Source: Nostoc sp. ATCC 53789
GTDB lineage: Bacteria > Cyanobacteriota > Cyanobacteriia > Cyanobacteriales > Nostocaceae
Direction: 5' to 3'
Length of the DNA: 64,000 bases
Assembly: GCF_009873495.1 (NCBI RefSeq)
Contig: NZ_CP046703.1
Coordinates: 6,166,501-6,230,500, forward strand
Shown here: positions 51,016 through 59,141 of the stretch, piece after piece
How the letters are laid out: every line of letters begins with the position of its first letter
Position numbering within the stretch: the stretch's first letter is position 1
Position numbers and translations under genes: made by a program
The notes under the pieces: generated by a model
Databases searched by the model: none
The model's input: only the letters and a program-made list of their open reading frames with translations
Told to the model about the DNA's origin: nothing

Positions 51016-52449
51016 GTGAAGCAAATCAGAAAAGTTTGGATAAATATAGACCCATTTTCCTTACAGTCACGCCTCACAATTGGTATTGCTGCATTCTCAG
51101 GTTTGGTATTAGGTAGCCTCGCTACATGGACTAGTTGGAAAATGCAGCAAATATTAGTTGATAGTCATAAGTATAATATAGAACAAATCGCCAAGCGTTT
51201 GCCGCAAGATGTGCAAATTTATAGTGAAATGATGCAACCGGAAACTGGGTTGCAAAAGGCTATTAATAACTTGGCAAATACCAACATCTTATTATGGTTG
51301 AAAAGTCCTGATAATAAAATTTTAGTAAAATCTGCCACTTTAGATTTGGTATCCGATACTAAAGTAGCTGAGTTAATGTCTTTAACTAAGATGCCGATTA
51401 AACCACAAGTTTACAAAGTCAACGAAAGCTATTTTGTTTTATGTGGTAGTTCTGTACAAGTGCAGGGTAAGTTATTGGGTGAGGTATTTGTAGTCAAAGA
51501 TATTACCCGCGAACAGAAAATGTTTCTGGGAATGGTGCAGAGTTTAACTATTATTAGTGTTTTGGCAATTATTATTTTAACTGCTGCGATCGCATTTTAC
51601 ATCCAGCGTTCTCTGCAACCTCTACGCCAGCTAAATCAAATGGCTTCTGTGATTTCGGCTGAAGATTTAGGACAATCGCATCTATCGGTTGAAAATGCAC
51701 CCAGCGAAGTTAAAGAATTAGCTCAAACTTTAACTATGCTGTTATCGCGTCTCTCTCAATCTTGGAAGCAAGAACGAGAATTTGTGAGTAATGTTTCTCA
51801 TGAATTACGTACACCTTTAACCATTGTACATGGTTATTTGCAAAGCGTTTTGCGAAGGCAAAATAATTTAACACAAACCCAACAAGAAGCTTTAGAAACT
51901 GCGGCATCGGAAGCTGAACGCACTATCCGTCTGCTACAAGATTTACTTGATTTAGCACGAGCAGATAATGGTTACTTATATTTTCAAATGAAATCTTATG
52001 TGCTAAATGACTTGGTTGAAGAAGTGGTGGTTATGGCAAAAAAATATAGCGATCGCATAATTAAAATCGAGTCCAACGTTGATCGAATTGAGGTGAAAGC
52101 AGATTACAGTCGGCTCAAACAAGTATTATTGAACTTGATTGATAATGCTATTAAGTACTCTGAAGCTGATACACCGATAGTTTTGGAATTAAATCAACTT
52201 GAAGATCGGGCAATTATTCAAGTTTGCGATCGAGGCTATGGAATTCCTTTGCAACAGCAAGCACGGATATTTGAAAGATTTTACCGCGTAGATGAATCCC
52301 GCTCTCATACTACCGGGGGTTGTGGTTTGGGTTTATCTATTGTCAAAACACTTGTAGAAGGTATGGGGGGTAGTGTTAGTGTGCAATCAAAGTTAGGGGA
52401 AGGAAGTACATTTACAATTAGTTTACCGACGTATAGCAGTGCTATCTGA
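51016..52449 (+). CDS. Sensor histidine kinase, orphan
   Basis: A 477-residue kinase of the classical type. A first membrane helix lies at ~20-38, a periplasmic region at ~45-165 and a second helix at ~176-196, then a HAMP-like linker. The core has VSNVSHELRTPLTIVHGYLQ with His262 as phospho-acceptor, NLIDNAIKYSEAD (N box), VCDRGYGIP (G1) and TGGCGLGLSIVK (G2). No response regulator gene adjoins it, so it is an orphan in this window. It starts with GTG 51016. Its 3' end faces a copper group. Confidence 0.9.
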   Translation: MKQIRKVWINIDPFSLQSRLTIGIAAFSGLVLGSLATWTSWKMQQILVDSHKYNIEQIAKRLPQDVQIYSEMMQPETGLQKAINNLANTNILLWLKSPDNKILVKSATLDLVSDTKVAELMSLTKMPIKPQVYKVNESYFVLCGSSVQVQGKLLGEVFVVKDITREQKMFLGMVQSLTIISVLAIIILTAAIAFYIQRSLQPLRQLNQMASVISAEDLGQSHLSVENAPSEVKELAQTLTMLLSRLSQSWKQEREFVSNVSHELRTPLTIVHGYLQSVLRRQNNLTQTQQEALETAASEAERTIRLLQDLLDLARADNGYLYFQMKSYVLNDLVEEVVVMAKKYSDRIIKIESNVDRIEVKADYSRLKQVLLNLIDNAIKYSEADTPIVLELNQLEDRAIIQVCDRGYGIPLQQQARIFERFYRVDESRSHTTGGCGLGLSIVKTLVEGMGGSVSVQSKLGEGSTFTISLPTYSSAI

Positions 52450-52466
52450 ATTTTTAAAACATCCTG

Positions 52467-52694
52467 TCAAGAATCAGGGCTTTTATAGAGAAGGAACCAC
52501 CACAACTCTAGTCCAATAAAGGCTAAACCAGCGATCGCAACACCAACTTTCAAGCCCAATGGTTGCCCTATATGGTTAAATTGGGTAGTTTGCTCTGACG
52601 AGTGGGCTGGCATTTCTGCTAATGTTGCACTTGGTGTCCCGGCGAGAAGCGCTAAAGCTGTAAGGCTTCCCCAAAGCATTTTTTTACTGAACAT
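52467..52694 (-). CDS. Small membrane protein of the copper group
   Basis: A 75-residue protein with a signal-type N-terminus (MFSKKMLWGSLTALALLAGT) and a C-terminal helix GLKVGVAIAGLAFIGLELWW. A His-containing stretch (MPAHSSEQTTQFNHIGQ) lies between. From memory, such leader-plus-helix segments begin larger cupredoxin-like proteins near copper ATPases, so this could be a shortened relative; that cannot be verified here. It starts 19 bases after the stop of the ATPase gene on the same strand and is likely co-transcribed. Confidence 0.6.
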   Translation of the reverse strand: MFSKKMLWGSLTALALLAGTPSATLAEMPAHSSEQTTQFNHIGQPLGLKVGVAIAGLAFIGLELWWFLLYKSPDS

Positions 52695-52713
52695 TTCCTA
52701 ATTTAACCTGCAA

Positions 52714-55053
52714 TTATGAAGTAGCTTTTGGTTGAAAGTTACGCAATCTGAGGGCATTGCTAACAACAGAGAGCGAAGAAAGAGCCATCGCAGCCCCGGC
52801 GATAATTGGATTGAGTAACCAACCAAATATAGGGAACAAAATTCCAGCCGCAATAGGAATACCAATGACGTTGTAAATAAAGGCAAAGAAGAGATTTTGC
52901 TTGATATTGTTGATGGTGGCATGGCTGAGTTGAATTGCTGTGACAATGCCTTGCAAATCTCCAGAAATTAGGGTGATATCGCTAGCTGCGATCGCAACAT
53001 CTGTTCCCGTACCAATAGCAATTCCCACATCAGCCTGTGCTAGCGCTGGCGCATCATTTATCCCATCACCTACCATTGCGACAATTGAGTGCTGAGTTTT
53101 GAGTGAGAATTTACGAGAATTCTCTCCCCTTACTCCTCTGCCCCTCTGCCCCTCTACACCCCTGCCCCTCTGCTCCCCTTGTAGAGATTGGATAATCGCC
53201 GCCTTTTGATCTGGACGCACTTCGGCAAAGATTCGCTCAATGCCAACTTCTGCTGCGATCGCATCAGCCGTTTTACGATTGTCTCCAGTAAGCATTACTA
53301 CTTCTAAACCTAATTTCTGTAATGCCTTTACCACTGCTGCTGATGAAGGTTTCAGCGCATCGGCAATACCCATTATTCCTTGTAGTTCGCCATCTACAGC
53401 AATCAAAATGACTGTTTTACCAGCAGTTTCCCAGGCATCTTTATACTGCTGGAGACTCATAGTGTTAATTCCAAGTTCTGTTAACCAGCGTTGTGTACCA
53501 ATTTGCACAAGCTGACTTGAAACAACTGCTTGGACACCACTACCTGCATTAGCCTGAAAGTTCTGTGCCTCTGTTAAACTCACCTCTTGAGACTGGGCGT
53601 ATTTCACCACCGCTTCAGCTAAAGGATGCTCAGAATTCCTTTCCACCGTTGCTGCTAACTGTAAAAGCTTGATTTCATTCCCATTAGCTGTACCGTTAAC
53701 AGTTACAAAGTCTGTAACTGTTGGTTTCCCCTGAGTCAAAGTGCCGGTTTTATCTAAAACGATGGTTTGAATTTTGTGTGCTAGTTCTAAGCTGTCCGCA
53801 CCCTTAATCAAAATACCGTTTTCTGCACCTTTGCCGGTTCCCACCATTACAGATGTGGGGGTAGCTAAACCCAAAGCACAGGGACAAGCGATAATTAGTA
53901 CACCTACCGTTGTCATTGTTGCTAGGGTGAGGTTGCCAGTGAAATTAAACCAAATTACGAAAGTGGCGATCGCGATCGCAATTACAGCTGGTACAAACCA
54001 TCCTGTCACTTGATCTGCCAAGCGCTGAATTGGTGCTTTAGAGCCTTGGGCTTGTTGCACTAATTTGACGATTTGAGCCAAAAACGTATCATTTCCGACT
54101 CGTGTCACCCGAAACTGAAACGCACCTGCACCGTTAATCGTCGCCCCAATCACCTCATCTCCTGGCTGCTTTTTGACTGGCAAACTTTCACCAGTTACCA
54201 TCGCTTCATCTACTGTCGAAGCGCCTGCAATCACCTCGCCATCGACTGGAATCTTCTCGCCAGGACGTACCAAAATCACATCATTGATTCTGACTTCAGC
54301 AATGGGAACATCAATTTCCACACCATCACGAATAACTCTGGCATCTCTGGCTTGCAATCCGATCAGTTTGCGGATGGCTTCAGAAGTTTGTCCCCTAGCG
54401 CGATTTTCCAATAACCGCCCCAATAAAATTAAGGTAATAACAATGGCTGCAACTTCATAATAAACATGAGGTATCAAGCCCTGGGCAATAAAAAATTTCG
54501 GGAAAACAGTCACAAACAAAGAATATATATACGCTGCACTTGTACCCAAAGCAATCAGCGTGTCCATTGTCGCCGTATGGCGCTTGAGGGTTTTCCAGCC
54601 ATTGCGGTAAAAAGAACCACCACACCAGAAGATGACAGGTGTTGTCAACGCTAACTGTACCCAAGGATTTTGCAAGAAGCTGGGAATTAAGGGGAAGTTT
54701 AGCCCAGTCATCATGGGCAACGACCCTAAAAAGAGGAAAATGCTAATTACACCTCCCACAATTACCTTGAGGAAAAGTTCGCGTTGTAATGCTTGTCTAC
54801 TCGCTTTTTCGGCATCATCTTCTTCAGAGAGCAATTCTTCCTGGAGTGAGTCAGAAGAATATCCCGCAGCTGCGATCGCAGTTTGAATTTTCTCTAAATC
54901 TGCTAGAGAGCGATCGTAACTGATGGCGGCTTGTTCTGCTCCAAAGTTAACGTTGCAGTCAATCACCCCAGGAACAGAGCGAATTGCCTTTTCGATGTTG
55001 TTGGCGCAACCAGCGCAACTCATACCTCGAAGTTTGAGTGTGAGAGTATCCAT
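52714..55053 (-). CDS. copA: Copper-transporting P1B-type ATPase (CopA/CtaA/PacS-like)
   Basis: A 779-residue heavy-metal P-type ATPase. The N-terminal HMA domain has GMSCAGC (Cys13/Cys16). Membrane helices include the CPC motif Cys390-Pro-Cys392 in IIACPCALGLATPTS, followed by the phosphorylation site Asp434 in DKTGTLTQGKP, the HP motif in SEHPLAEAV and GDGINDAPALAQADVG with Asp663. It transports Cu(I); whether outward or into thylakoids cannot be decided. A Gly/Arg/Glu-rich segment of about 30 residues (~626-655) interrupts the P domain between AAIIQSLQ and IVAMVGDG, encoded by low-complexity repeat at 53090-53178. Confidence 0.93.
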   Translation of the reverse strand: MDTLTLKLRGMSCAGCANNIEKAIRSVPGVIDCNVNFGAEQAAISYDRSLADLEKIQTAIAAAGYSSDSLQEELLSEEDDAEKASRQALQRELFLKVIVGGVISIFLFLGSLPMMTGLNFPLIPSFLQNPWVQLALTTPVIFWCGGSFYRNGWKTLKRHTATMDTLIALGTSAAYIYSLFVTVFPKFFIAQGLIPHVYYEVAAIVITLILLGRLLENRARGQTSEAIRKLIGLQARDARVIRDGVEIDVPIAEVRINDVILVRPGEKIPVDGEVIAGASTVDEAMVTGESLPVKKQPGDEVIGATINGAGAFQFRVTRVGNDTFLAQIVKLVQQAQGSKAPIQRLADQVTGWFVPAVIAIAIATFVIWFNFTGNLTLATMTTVGVLIIACPCALGLATPTSVMVGTGKGAENGILIKGADSLELAHKIQTIVLDKTGTLTQGKPTVTDFVTVNGTANGNEIKLLQLAATVERNSEHPLAEAVVKYAQSQEVSLTEAQNFQANAGSGVQAVVSSQLVQIGTQRWLTELGINTMSLQQYKDAWETAGKTVILIAVDGELQGIMGIADALKPSSAAVVKALQKLGLEVVMLTGDNRKTADAIAAEVGIERIFAEVRPDQKAAIIQSLQGEQRGRGVEGQRGRGVRGENSRKFSLKTQHSIVAMVGDGINDAPALAQADVGIAIGTGTDVAIAASDITLISGDLQGIVTAIQLSHATINNIKQNLFFAFIYNVIGIPIAAGILFPIFGWLLNPIIAGAAMALSSLSVVSNALRLRNFQPKATS

Positions 55054-55102
55054 AACTAGATGAACCGAACCCCTGTGATTGATGTGGGAGGATCTTTAAA
55101 GA

Positions 55103-55297
55103 TTAAGCAACTGGATAGCCAGCAGCAGCCAACGCTTCCTTAATTTCTGTTTCTGATGCTTGAGTTTCTACACTGACAAGCTTGGTTGTTGGATCAGCCT
55201 GAACGCTTGCATTGGCATCGACTGCTTGAAGTGTTTTGGTGATGGTGCTTGCACAAACAGAACAAGACATATTGGGAACTGTGAGTTGGAGAGTCAT
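55103..55297 (-). CDS. Atx1-like copper chaperone (HMA domain)
   Basis: A 64-residue single-domain HMA protein with VPNMSCSVCAST (Cys12/Cys15) and the usual beta-alpha-beta pattern ending ALAAAGYPVA. Such chaperones hand Cu(I) to the HMA domains of P-type ATPases; one lies 49 bases downstream on the same strand. A longer frame from 55366 is open, but the ATG at 55297 gives the family size. Confidence 0.9.
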   Translation of the reverse strand: MTLQLTVPNMSCSVCASTITKTLQAVDANASVQADPTTKLVSVETQASETEIKEALAAAGYPVA

Positions 55298-55686
55298 AGA
55301 TTTACGGGATAAAAATAAACAACCTAGCCAAACCAAGTTGGATGACTGAGGGATAACCGTCAACAATCAGAAATTTCTGGTTGAGAGTCCCCTTGAATTC
55401 ATACTAGACTCTCTAGCCGGCTGGAGAGTCTAGAGAATTTTAAAAGTTTTTAGCTAAAGTTCAAATTCCTTTACAGATGTAGTATATAAAATGCAAAGAA
55501 TACAAAATACTACAAAACACTTGTTTTCCAATGCAAGTGTGTGTTATCAAAGTTGTATAACCTGTTGTTTTCCCCCAAATTCTGGGAAAATAACCCTCCG
55601 CACCACTTGAGACGCGGCTGCTGAACCCAAGTCTCCTACTCTCTTCACAACCAAGAGTCTTTTTTAAGGCTCAATTTGGAGTTTTC

Positions 55687-57150
55687 ATGCAGCCAAAAAA
55701 TTTAAAACGTCTCCTGCGTGCTTTAGAGCGGCAGGGTTTGGATGTAACTTACGATAATCACACTTATTCTGTCCGTTTAGTTAATTCTCCTGATGCCCCT
55801 GTAGCAGAAGTGTTGCTGCCAGAAGGCTTCCCCGTAGAAGCTAAGGCACTGAAGCAGCTAGCGAATTTGGCAAGCGTCCGCCACCCATCTGGTGGATGCG
55901 TTTGTCGTGCCTGTGCTACCCCTGACTTTCACCCAGGTGATGCGGGTGTTGCCATTGGTTCAATTGTCGAAACTGTGGGTCAGGTTATCCCTGGCGCTGT
56001 CGGTTCTGACATCAATTGTGGAATGCGCCTGCACGTTGCTGATTTGACAATCGACGAATTCATGGCAAAGCGCGACCAATTCGTCGAAAAAATGAAGGGG
56101 GATTACTTCTTTGGTACGCGTGATGTGACAATGACTGCTGAGGCAATGCGATCGCTATTTCAATACGGAATTCCCGGTTGGCTGGATGCCATGCTAGATC
56201 GGCCTACTGGAAGTGTAGTCAAATCTGATTTGCAGCAACTACTCCAAGAGGGCGATGGCTCCGCCAACGCCAGGGGCGAACGCATCTTCTTAGGTGGTTC
56301 AATGGATGGTGACTGGAAACTTGCGCCAGAAGAATTGGTTCCCGATAGCGGAATGGTACGCGATGGCGGACTGGCAACCATTGGCGGCGGCAATCATTTT
56401 GTAGAAGTGCAGCGAGTTGATAAAGTCGAAAATCGCCCACTTGCCCACGCTTGGGGAGTGCGCGAGGGACAACTGGCTTTTATGATTCACTCTGGTTCTC
56501 GAAACGTGGGTAAGTATATCGGGGGAATGTGGCGAGATAAAGCTAAGGCGACTTGGCAAAAAGGTCTGAAGTACCCTGATTCTCAGATTTTTCCTCTCTC
56601 TACCCATTCTCACCCCGAATTAGTCGCCAGTTACCTGCAAGCTGAGGCAACTGCTGCTAACTATGCTTTTATTAATCGCCTGCTGTTAGCAGAACTGCTA
56701 CGTCTGCGTTTGCGAGAAGTATATAAAGATGTGGAAGCACCTCTAGTTTATGATTTGCCGCATAATATCACCTTGCCGGAAGGTAAAGGATGGGTAACAC
56801 GCAAGGGCGCTTGTCCAGCCCATGCAGGGCAACCAGTGATTATCCCTGGTTCAATGGGTGCTTATTCTTATCTGATGGTGGGTAAAGGCAATCCAGCCTT
56901 TTGTAATTCGGCCTCACACGGCGCGGGAAGAATTCGTTCTCGCTTCGACCTCAATCGCAGAGGTGCATCTCAAAATGAGGCAGAACTGGGATTAACCGGG
57001 ATAGACTGCATTACCTTGCGTGAAGAACGCCGCATTGAAGAAGCACCAGCCGCCTATAAACCGATTCAGTCTGTAATTGATGTGCAGGTTGAGGCAGAAA
57101 TGGTGGACGTTGTGGCGCGATTGAGTCCGGTATTGACGTTTAAAGCGTAG
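55687..57150 (+). CDS. rtcB: RtcB-family RNA ligase
   Basis: A 487-residue protein with the RtcB signatures in order: CATPDFHPGDAG (metal Asp80), VGSDINCGMRLH (Cys111), GGGNHFVEVQ, IHSGSRNVG, ANYAFINRLLL, HNI, RKGACPAHAG then IPGSMGAYSYLMVGKG, and the guanylated-His site SASHGAGR (His411). It joins 2',3'-cyclic-phosphate (or 3'-phosphate) and 5'-OH RNA ends using GTP and Mn2+. It has about 60 residues before the catalytic core. Residues ~188-200 (EGDGSANARGERI) come from a dispersed repeat (56250-56284) and look inserted in frame. It is monocistronic and faces the small-RNA array. Confidence 0.92.
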   Translation: MQPKNLKRLLRALERQGLDVTYDNHTYSVRLVNSPDAPVAEVLLPEGFPVEAKALKQLANLASVRHPSGGCVCRACATPDFHPGDAGVAIGSIVETVGQVIPGAVGSDINCGMRLHVADLTIDEFMAKRDQFVEKMKGDYFFGTRDVTMTAEAMRSLFQYGIPGWLDAMLDRPTGSVVKSDLQQLLQEGDGSANARGERIFLGGSMDGDWKLAPEELVPDSGMVRDGGLATIGGGNHFVEVQRVDKVENRPLAHAWGVREGQLAFMIHSGSRNVGKYIGGMWRDKAKATWQKGLKYPDSQIFPLSTHSHPELVASYLQAEATAANYAFINRLLLAELLRLRLREVYKDVEAPLVYDLPHNITLPEGKGWVTRKGACPAHAGQPVIIPGSMGAYSYLMVGKGNPAFCNSASHGAGRIRSRFDLNRRGASQNEAELGLTGIDCITLREERRIEEAPAAYKPIQSVIDVQVEAEMVDVVARLSPVLTFKA

Positions 57151-57155
57151 CCCCT

Positions 57156-57190
57156 AAATAAAAAGCCCCTGGTCAACGCCAGGGGTATCC
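57156..57190 (-). terminator. Intrinsic terminator, minus-strand sense, at the rtcB 3' end
   Basis: The stem cccctgg (57166-57172) with ccagggg (57179-57185) is followed, on the minus strand, by a T-rich run ending at 57156. It lies six bases after the rtcB stop. It would end minus-strand transcripts coming from the array; for plus-strand rtcB the T-tract is poorer. Confidence 0.65.
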
Positions 57191-57226
57191 ATCTTTATTC
57201 CCTAACATTTAGAATCGCATCTGTGA
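57160..57226 (-). ncRNA. Putative small RNA, diverged array member (nearest rtcB)
   Basis: A minus-strand TATAAT (57231-57236 on the plus strand reads attata) lies about 10 bases before the proposed 5' end, and the transcript would end at the terminator at 57156-57190. The 5' part (cttcacagatgcgattctaa) recalls the cagatgaactga block of the unit at 58686, but overall similarity is weak. Confidence 0.35.
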
Positions 57227-57405
57227 AGCTATTATAAATCCGTACTAATGCAATTAACGCATAAGATTGATGATTATTTTGCAATTAATTAGATGGAATT
57301 TACCCAGTGTCATCAATGCTACGGTGTACACACAAGTTAGATCCAGTTTTAGTTTTATCCCAATACGCTTGGGATAAGCCAGAAAGCCCTTCTCCGAAAA
57401 TGAGT

Positions 57406-57434
57406 GTAGAGACGTAGCACTGCTACGTCTCTAC
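57406..57434. repeat. GTAGAGACGTAGCA hairpin
   Basis: A 29-base perfect inverted repeat (gtagagacgtagca with tgctacgtctctac) between the two first units. It resembles the GTAGAGACGGCGATTTATCG family at 14399 but the inner half differs. Confidence 0.55.
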
Positions 57435-57581
57435 AAGGATTCTGGATAACGCATATTTAATTTCTGGAGATGTCTAATCAATACTTTATGTATTTTTCTT
57501 TTTTCGTATGAAACTGCCCAGCGTAGCCTGCCTCCGCAGGGGTACGCTATCGGCATCGCTTCTTTCTCTCCACTCGATCAG

Positions 57582-57682
57582 AAAATAGGTTTAGCTCAGT
57601 GCTAAACCTATAGATTTAGTGCTTAAGTAGACATTTAAGATTAATTTAGACTGACTTTTTTAGCAGTTCATCTTCCTCTAGA
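57582..57682 (-). ncRNA. Array unit 6, small RNA
   Basis: On the minus strand: ggatacagtctagaggaaga (promoter -10-like GATACA then 5' block), tcagtctaaattaatctta, then stem aggtttagc/gctaaacct with loop ACTGA and a TATTTTC tail. The tail is the weakest of the set. About 101 bases. Confidence 0.5.
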
Positions 57683-57714
57683 CTGTATCCAAAATTCTTG
57701 AATACTTGTACATA

Positions 57715-57812
57715 ATAAAAGGCTTGGTTAAACCAAGCCTCTATATATACCAAGCATTTACTACACCAAGATTAATTTAGACTGACTCTTACTTTAGTTC
57801 ATCTTCCTATAG
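57715..57812 (-). ncRNA. Array unit 5, small RNA
   Basis: Minus strand: ggatacagtctataggaaga, then gagtcagtctaaattaatct, tggtgtagtaaatgcttggt, and stem ggcttgg/ccaagcc with loop TTTAA and TTTTATT. The block gagtcagtctaaattaatct is shared almost perfectly with unit 6; the terminator stem is unrelated in sequence. Confidence 0.6.
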
Positions 57813-57862
57813 ACTGTATCCAAATATTCTGAAATCTGATAGCACACTTCCTGGTTACTCGT

Positions 57863-57966
57863 AAAAAAAAGGTTTGGCTGTGAACCAAACCTCAATAATT
57901 GCTGTGCTTAACAACGTACAAAATTAATTTAGTTCTACTCTGTACTACAGTTCATCATCCTAGAGG
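57863..57966 (-). ncRNA. Array unit 4, small RNA
   Basis: Minus strand: tatacacatcctctaggatg then atgaactgtagtacagagta, gaactaaattaattttgtac, and stem ggtttgg/ccaaacc followed by eight T. It has the strongest T-run of the array. Confidence 0.6.
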
Positions 57967-58221
57967 ATGTGTATAAATATTCAGAAATTTGGTATTTCAT
58001 AACTTGATAAAAATCTTAACTAATTTTTTGAAAAAATACACAAAAAATCTACCTAAAGTTAATCCTGTTTAAAGATTTCTGGATTAAGCTAAAGACTCTA
58101 ATCACCAAGATAGATTCTGATATATCCCCTCTATATTTTTTCTGCTCAACCAGTGTATAAAAATATCGCCCATCAATTTACTTCTAATCTGAAGAAAGTC
58201 TATCTTTTACTTATAATTTTT

Positions 58222-58318
58222 CAAAAAAAGACCCTGGAAGAATATCCAGGGTGCATACACGTTTTTCAGGCATTAACAGGCTGAATAATAACTTTGTAAA
58301 ATAGTTATTTCTACTATC
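58222..58318 (-). ncRNA. Diverged array unit, small RNA
   Basis: A strong terminator, stem accctgga/tccagggt followed by seven T on the minus strand (58223-58252), is preceded by about 65 bases and a promoter-like gtatcattctatag. The 5' block and AAATTAAT core are not conserved, so membership of the family rests on position and terminator. Confidence 0.35.
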
Positions 58319-58685
58319 TATAGAATGATACGAATATTGATCTATATATGGTATTGATGGTTTTTTGTTGCTTGTTCTATTGATATATAGTATTTAATAA
58401 CACCAATAGGCATATTTTGATGAGCTTTTCTATTTCTTTAGGATCATGTTAAACAATGTTTAACATGATATGGATATATTATTATTAGGAAGTTAGAGGA
58501 TATTTTGAAATTAACTTTTGATTAATACTCATACATCAAGTACGAAATCTAGGGGCAATATCTTGCGAGTACTCCGTTGAAGAACTTGCAGATCCTCGCC
58601 GATGCCTTAGAGAGGATACGCGATAGCATATATGGGCTATTTTTTGCCTCATTAACTGTATGTTTCAGTTGGTTAGTGCCAGTCA

Positions 58686-58786
58686 CAAAAAAGGCATGGC
58701 TTTTAGCCATGCCCTATATATACCAAGTGTTTACCATACCTTGCTAATTTATAATTACTTTGATTTCAGTTCATCTGTCTAGAGTG
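58686..58786 (-). ncRNA. Array unit 2, small RNA
   Basis: Minus strand: aacacactctagacagatga then actgaaatcaaagtaattat, aaattagcaaggtatggtaa, and stem ggcatggct/agccatgcc with six T. A shared cttggtatatata block (58713-58727) recurs in unit 5. Confidence 0.55.
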
Positions 58787-58812
58787 TGTTGACATACTCT
58801 AACGATAGGCAT

Positions 58813-58914
58813 GAAAAAAGGTTTAGCACTCAGCTAAACCTTCATTGAAAGCAGTTATTCGACACACCAAAATTAATTTAGAGCTACTCTTAATTCTGGT
58901 CATCTTCCTCTAGG
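58813..58914 (-). ncRNA. Array unit 1, small RNA
   Basis: Minus strand: gtacacatcctagaggaaga, then tgaccagaattaagagtagc, tctaaattaattttggtgtg, and stem aaggtttagc/gctaaacctt with loop TGAGT and six T. It carries the complete set of conserved blocks and can serve as the reference. Confidence 0.6.
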
Positions 58915-59141
58915 ATGTGTACAATAATTATAAAATCTGGTACTGATATATATTGATAACATAGAAATTATTTCAACCCCCTTTAGATAGATAAATATTT
59001 TAATAGATGTGATTAAAAATAAAATTGATCGCAGATAAAATTAATAGGCATCAATGGTCTAATTTAACAAAGCTTAAATAAAATTATTCTCAAGCTTTTG
59101 GTTGTATTAAACTGAATACGTTTCAGTTAAGAAGAATAGTA

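Noticed and set aside
57582..58914. CRISPR array in the gene-free region
   Set aside because: The conserved blocks are diverged, the units contain promoter and terminator-like parts and no uniform 25-40 base repeat with unique spacers; a small RNA array is the better reading.
57582..58914. Identifying the array as NsiR1
   Set aside because: NsiR1 arrays lie upstream of hetF and use a TCCGGA-type promoter; neither is visible here. The comparison could not be run, so this stays open rather than asserted.
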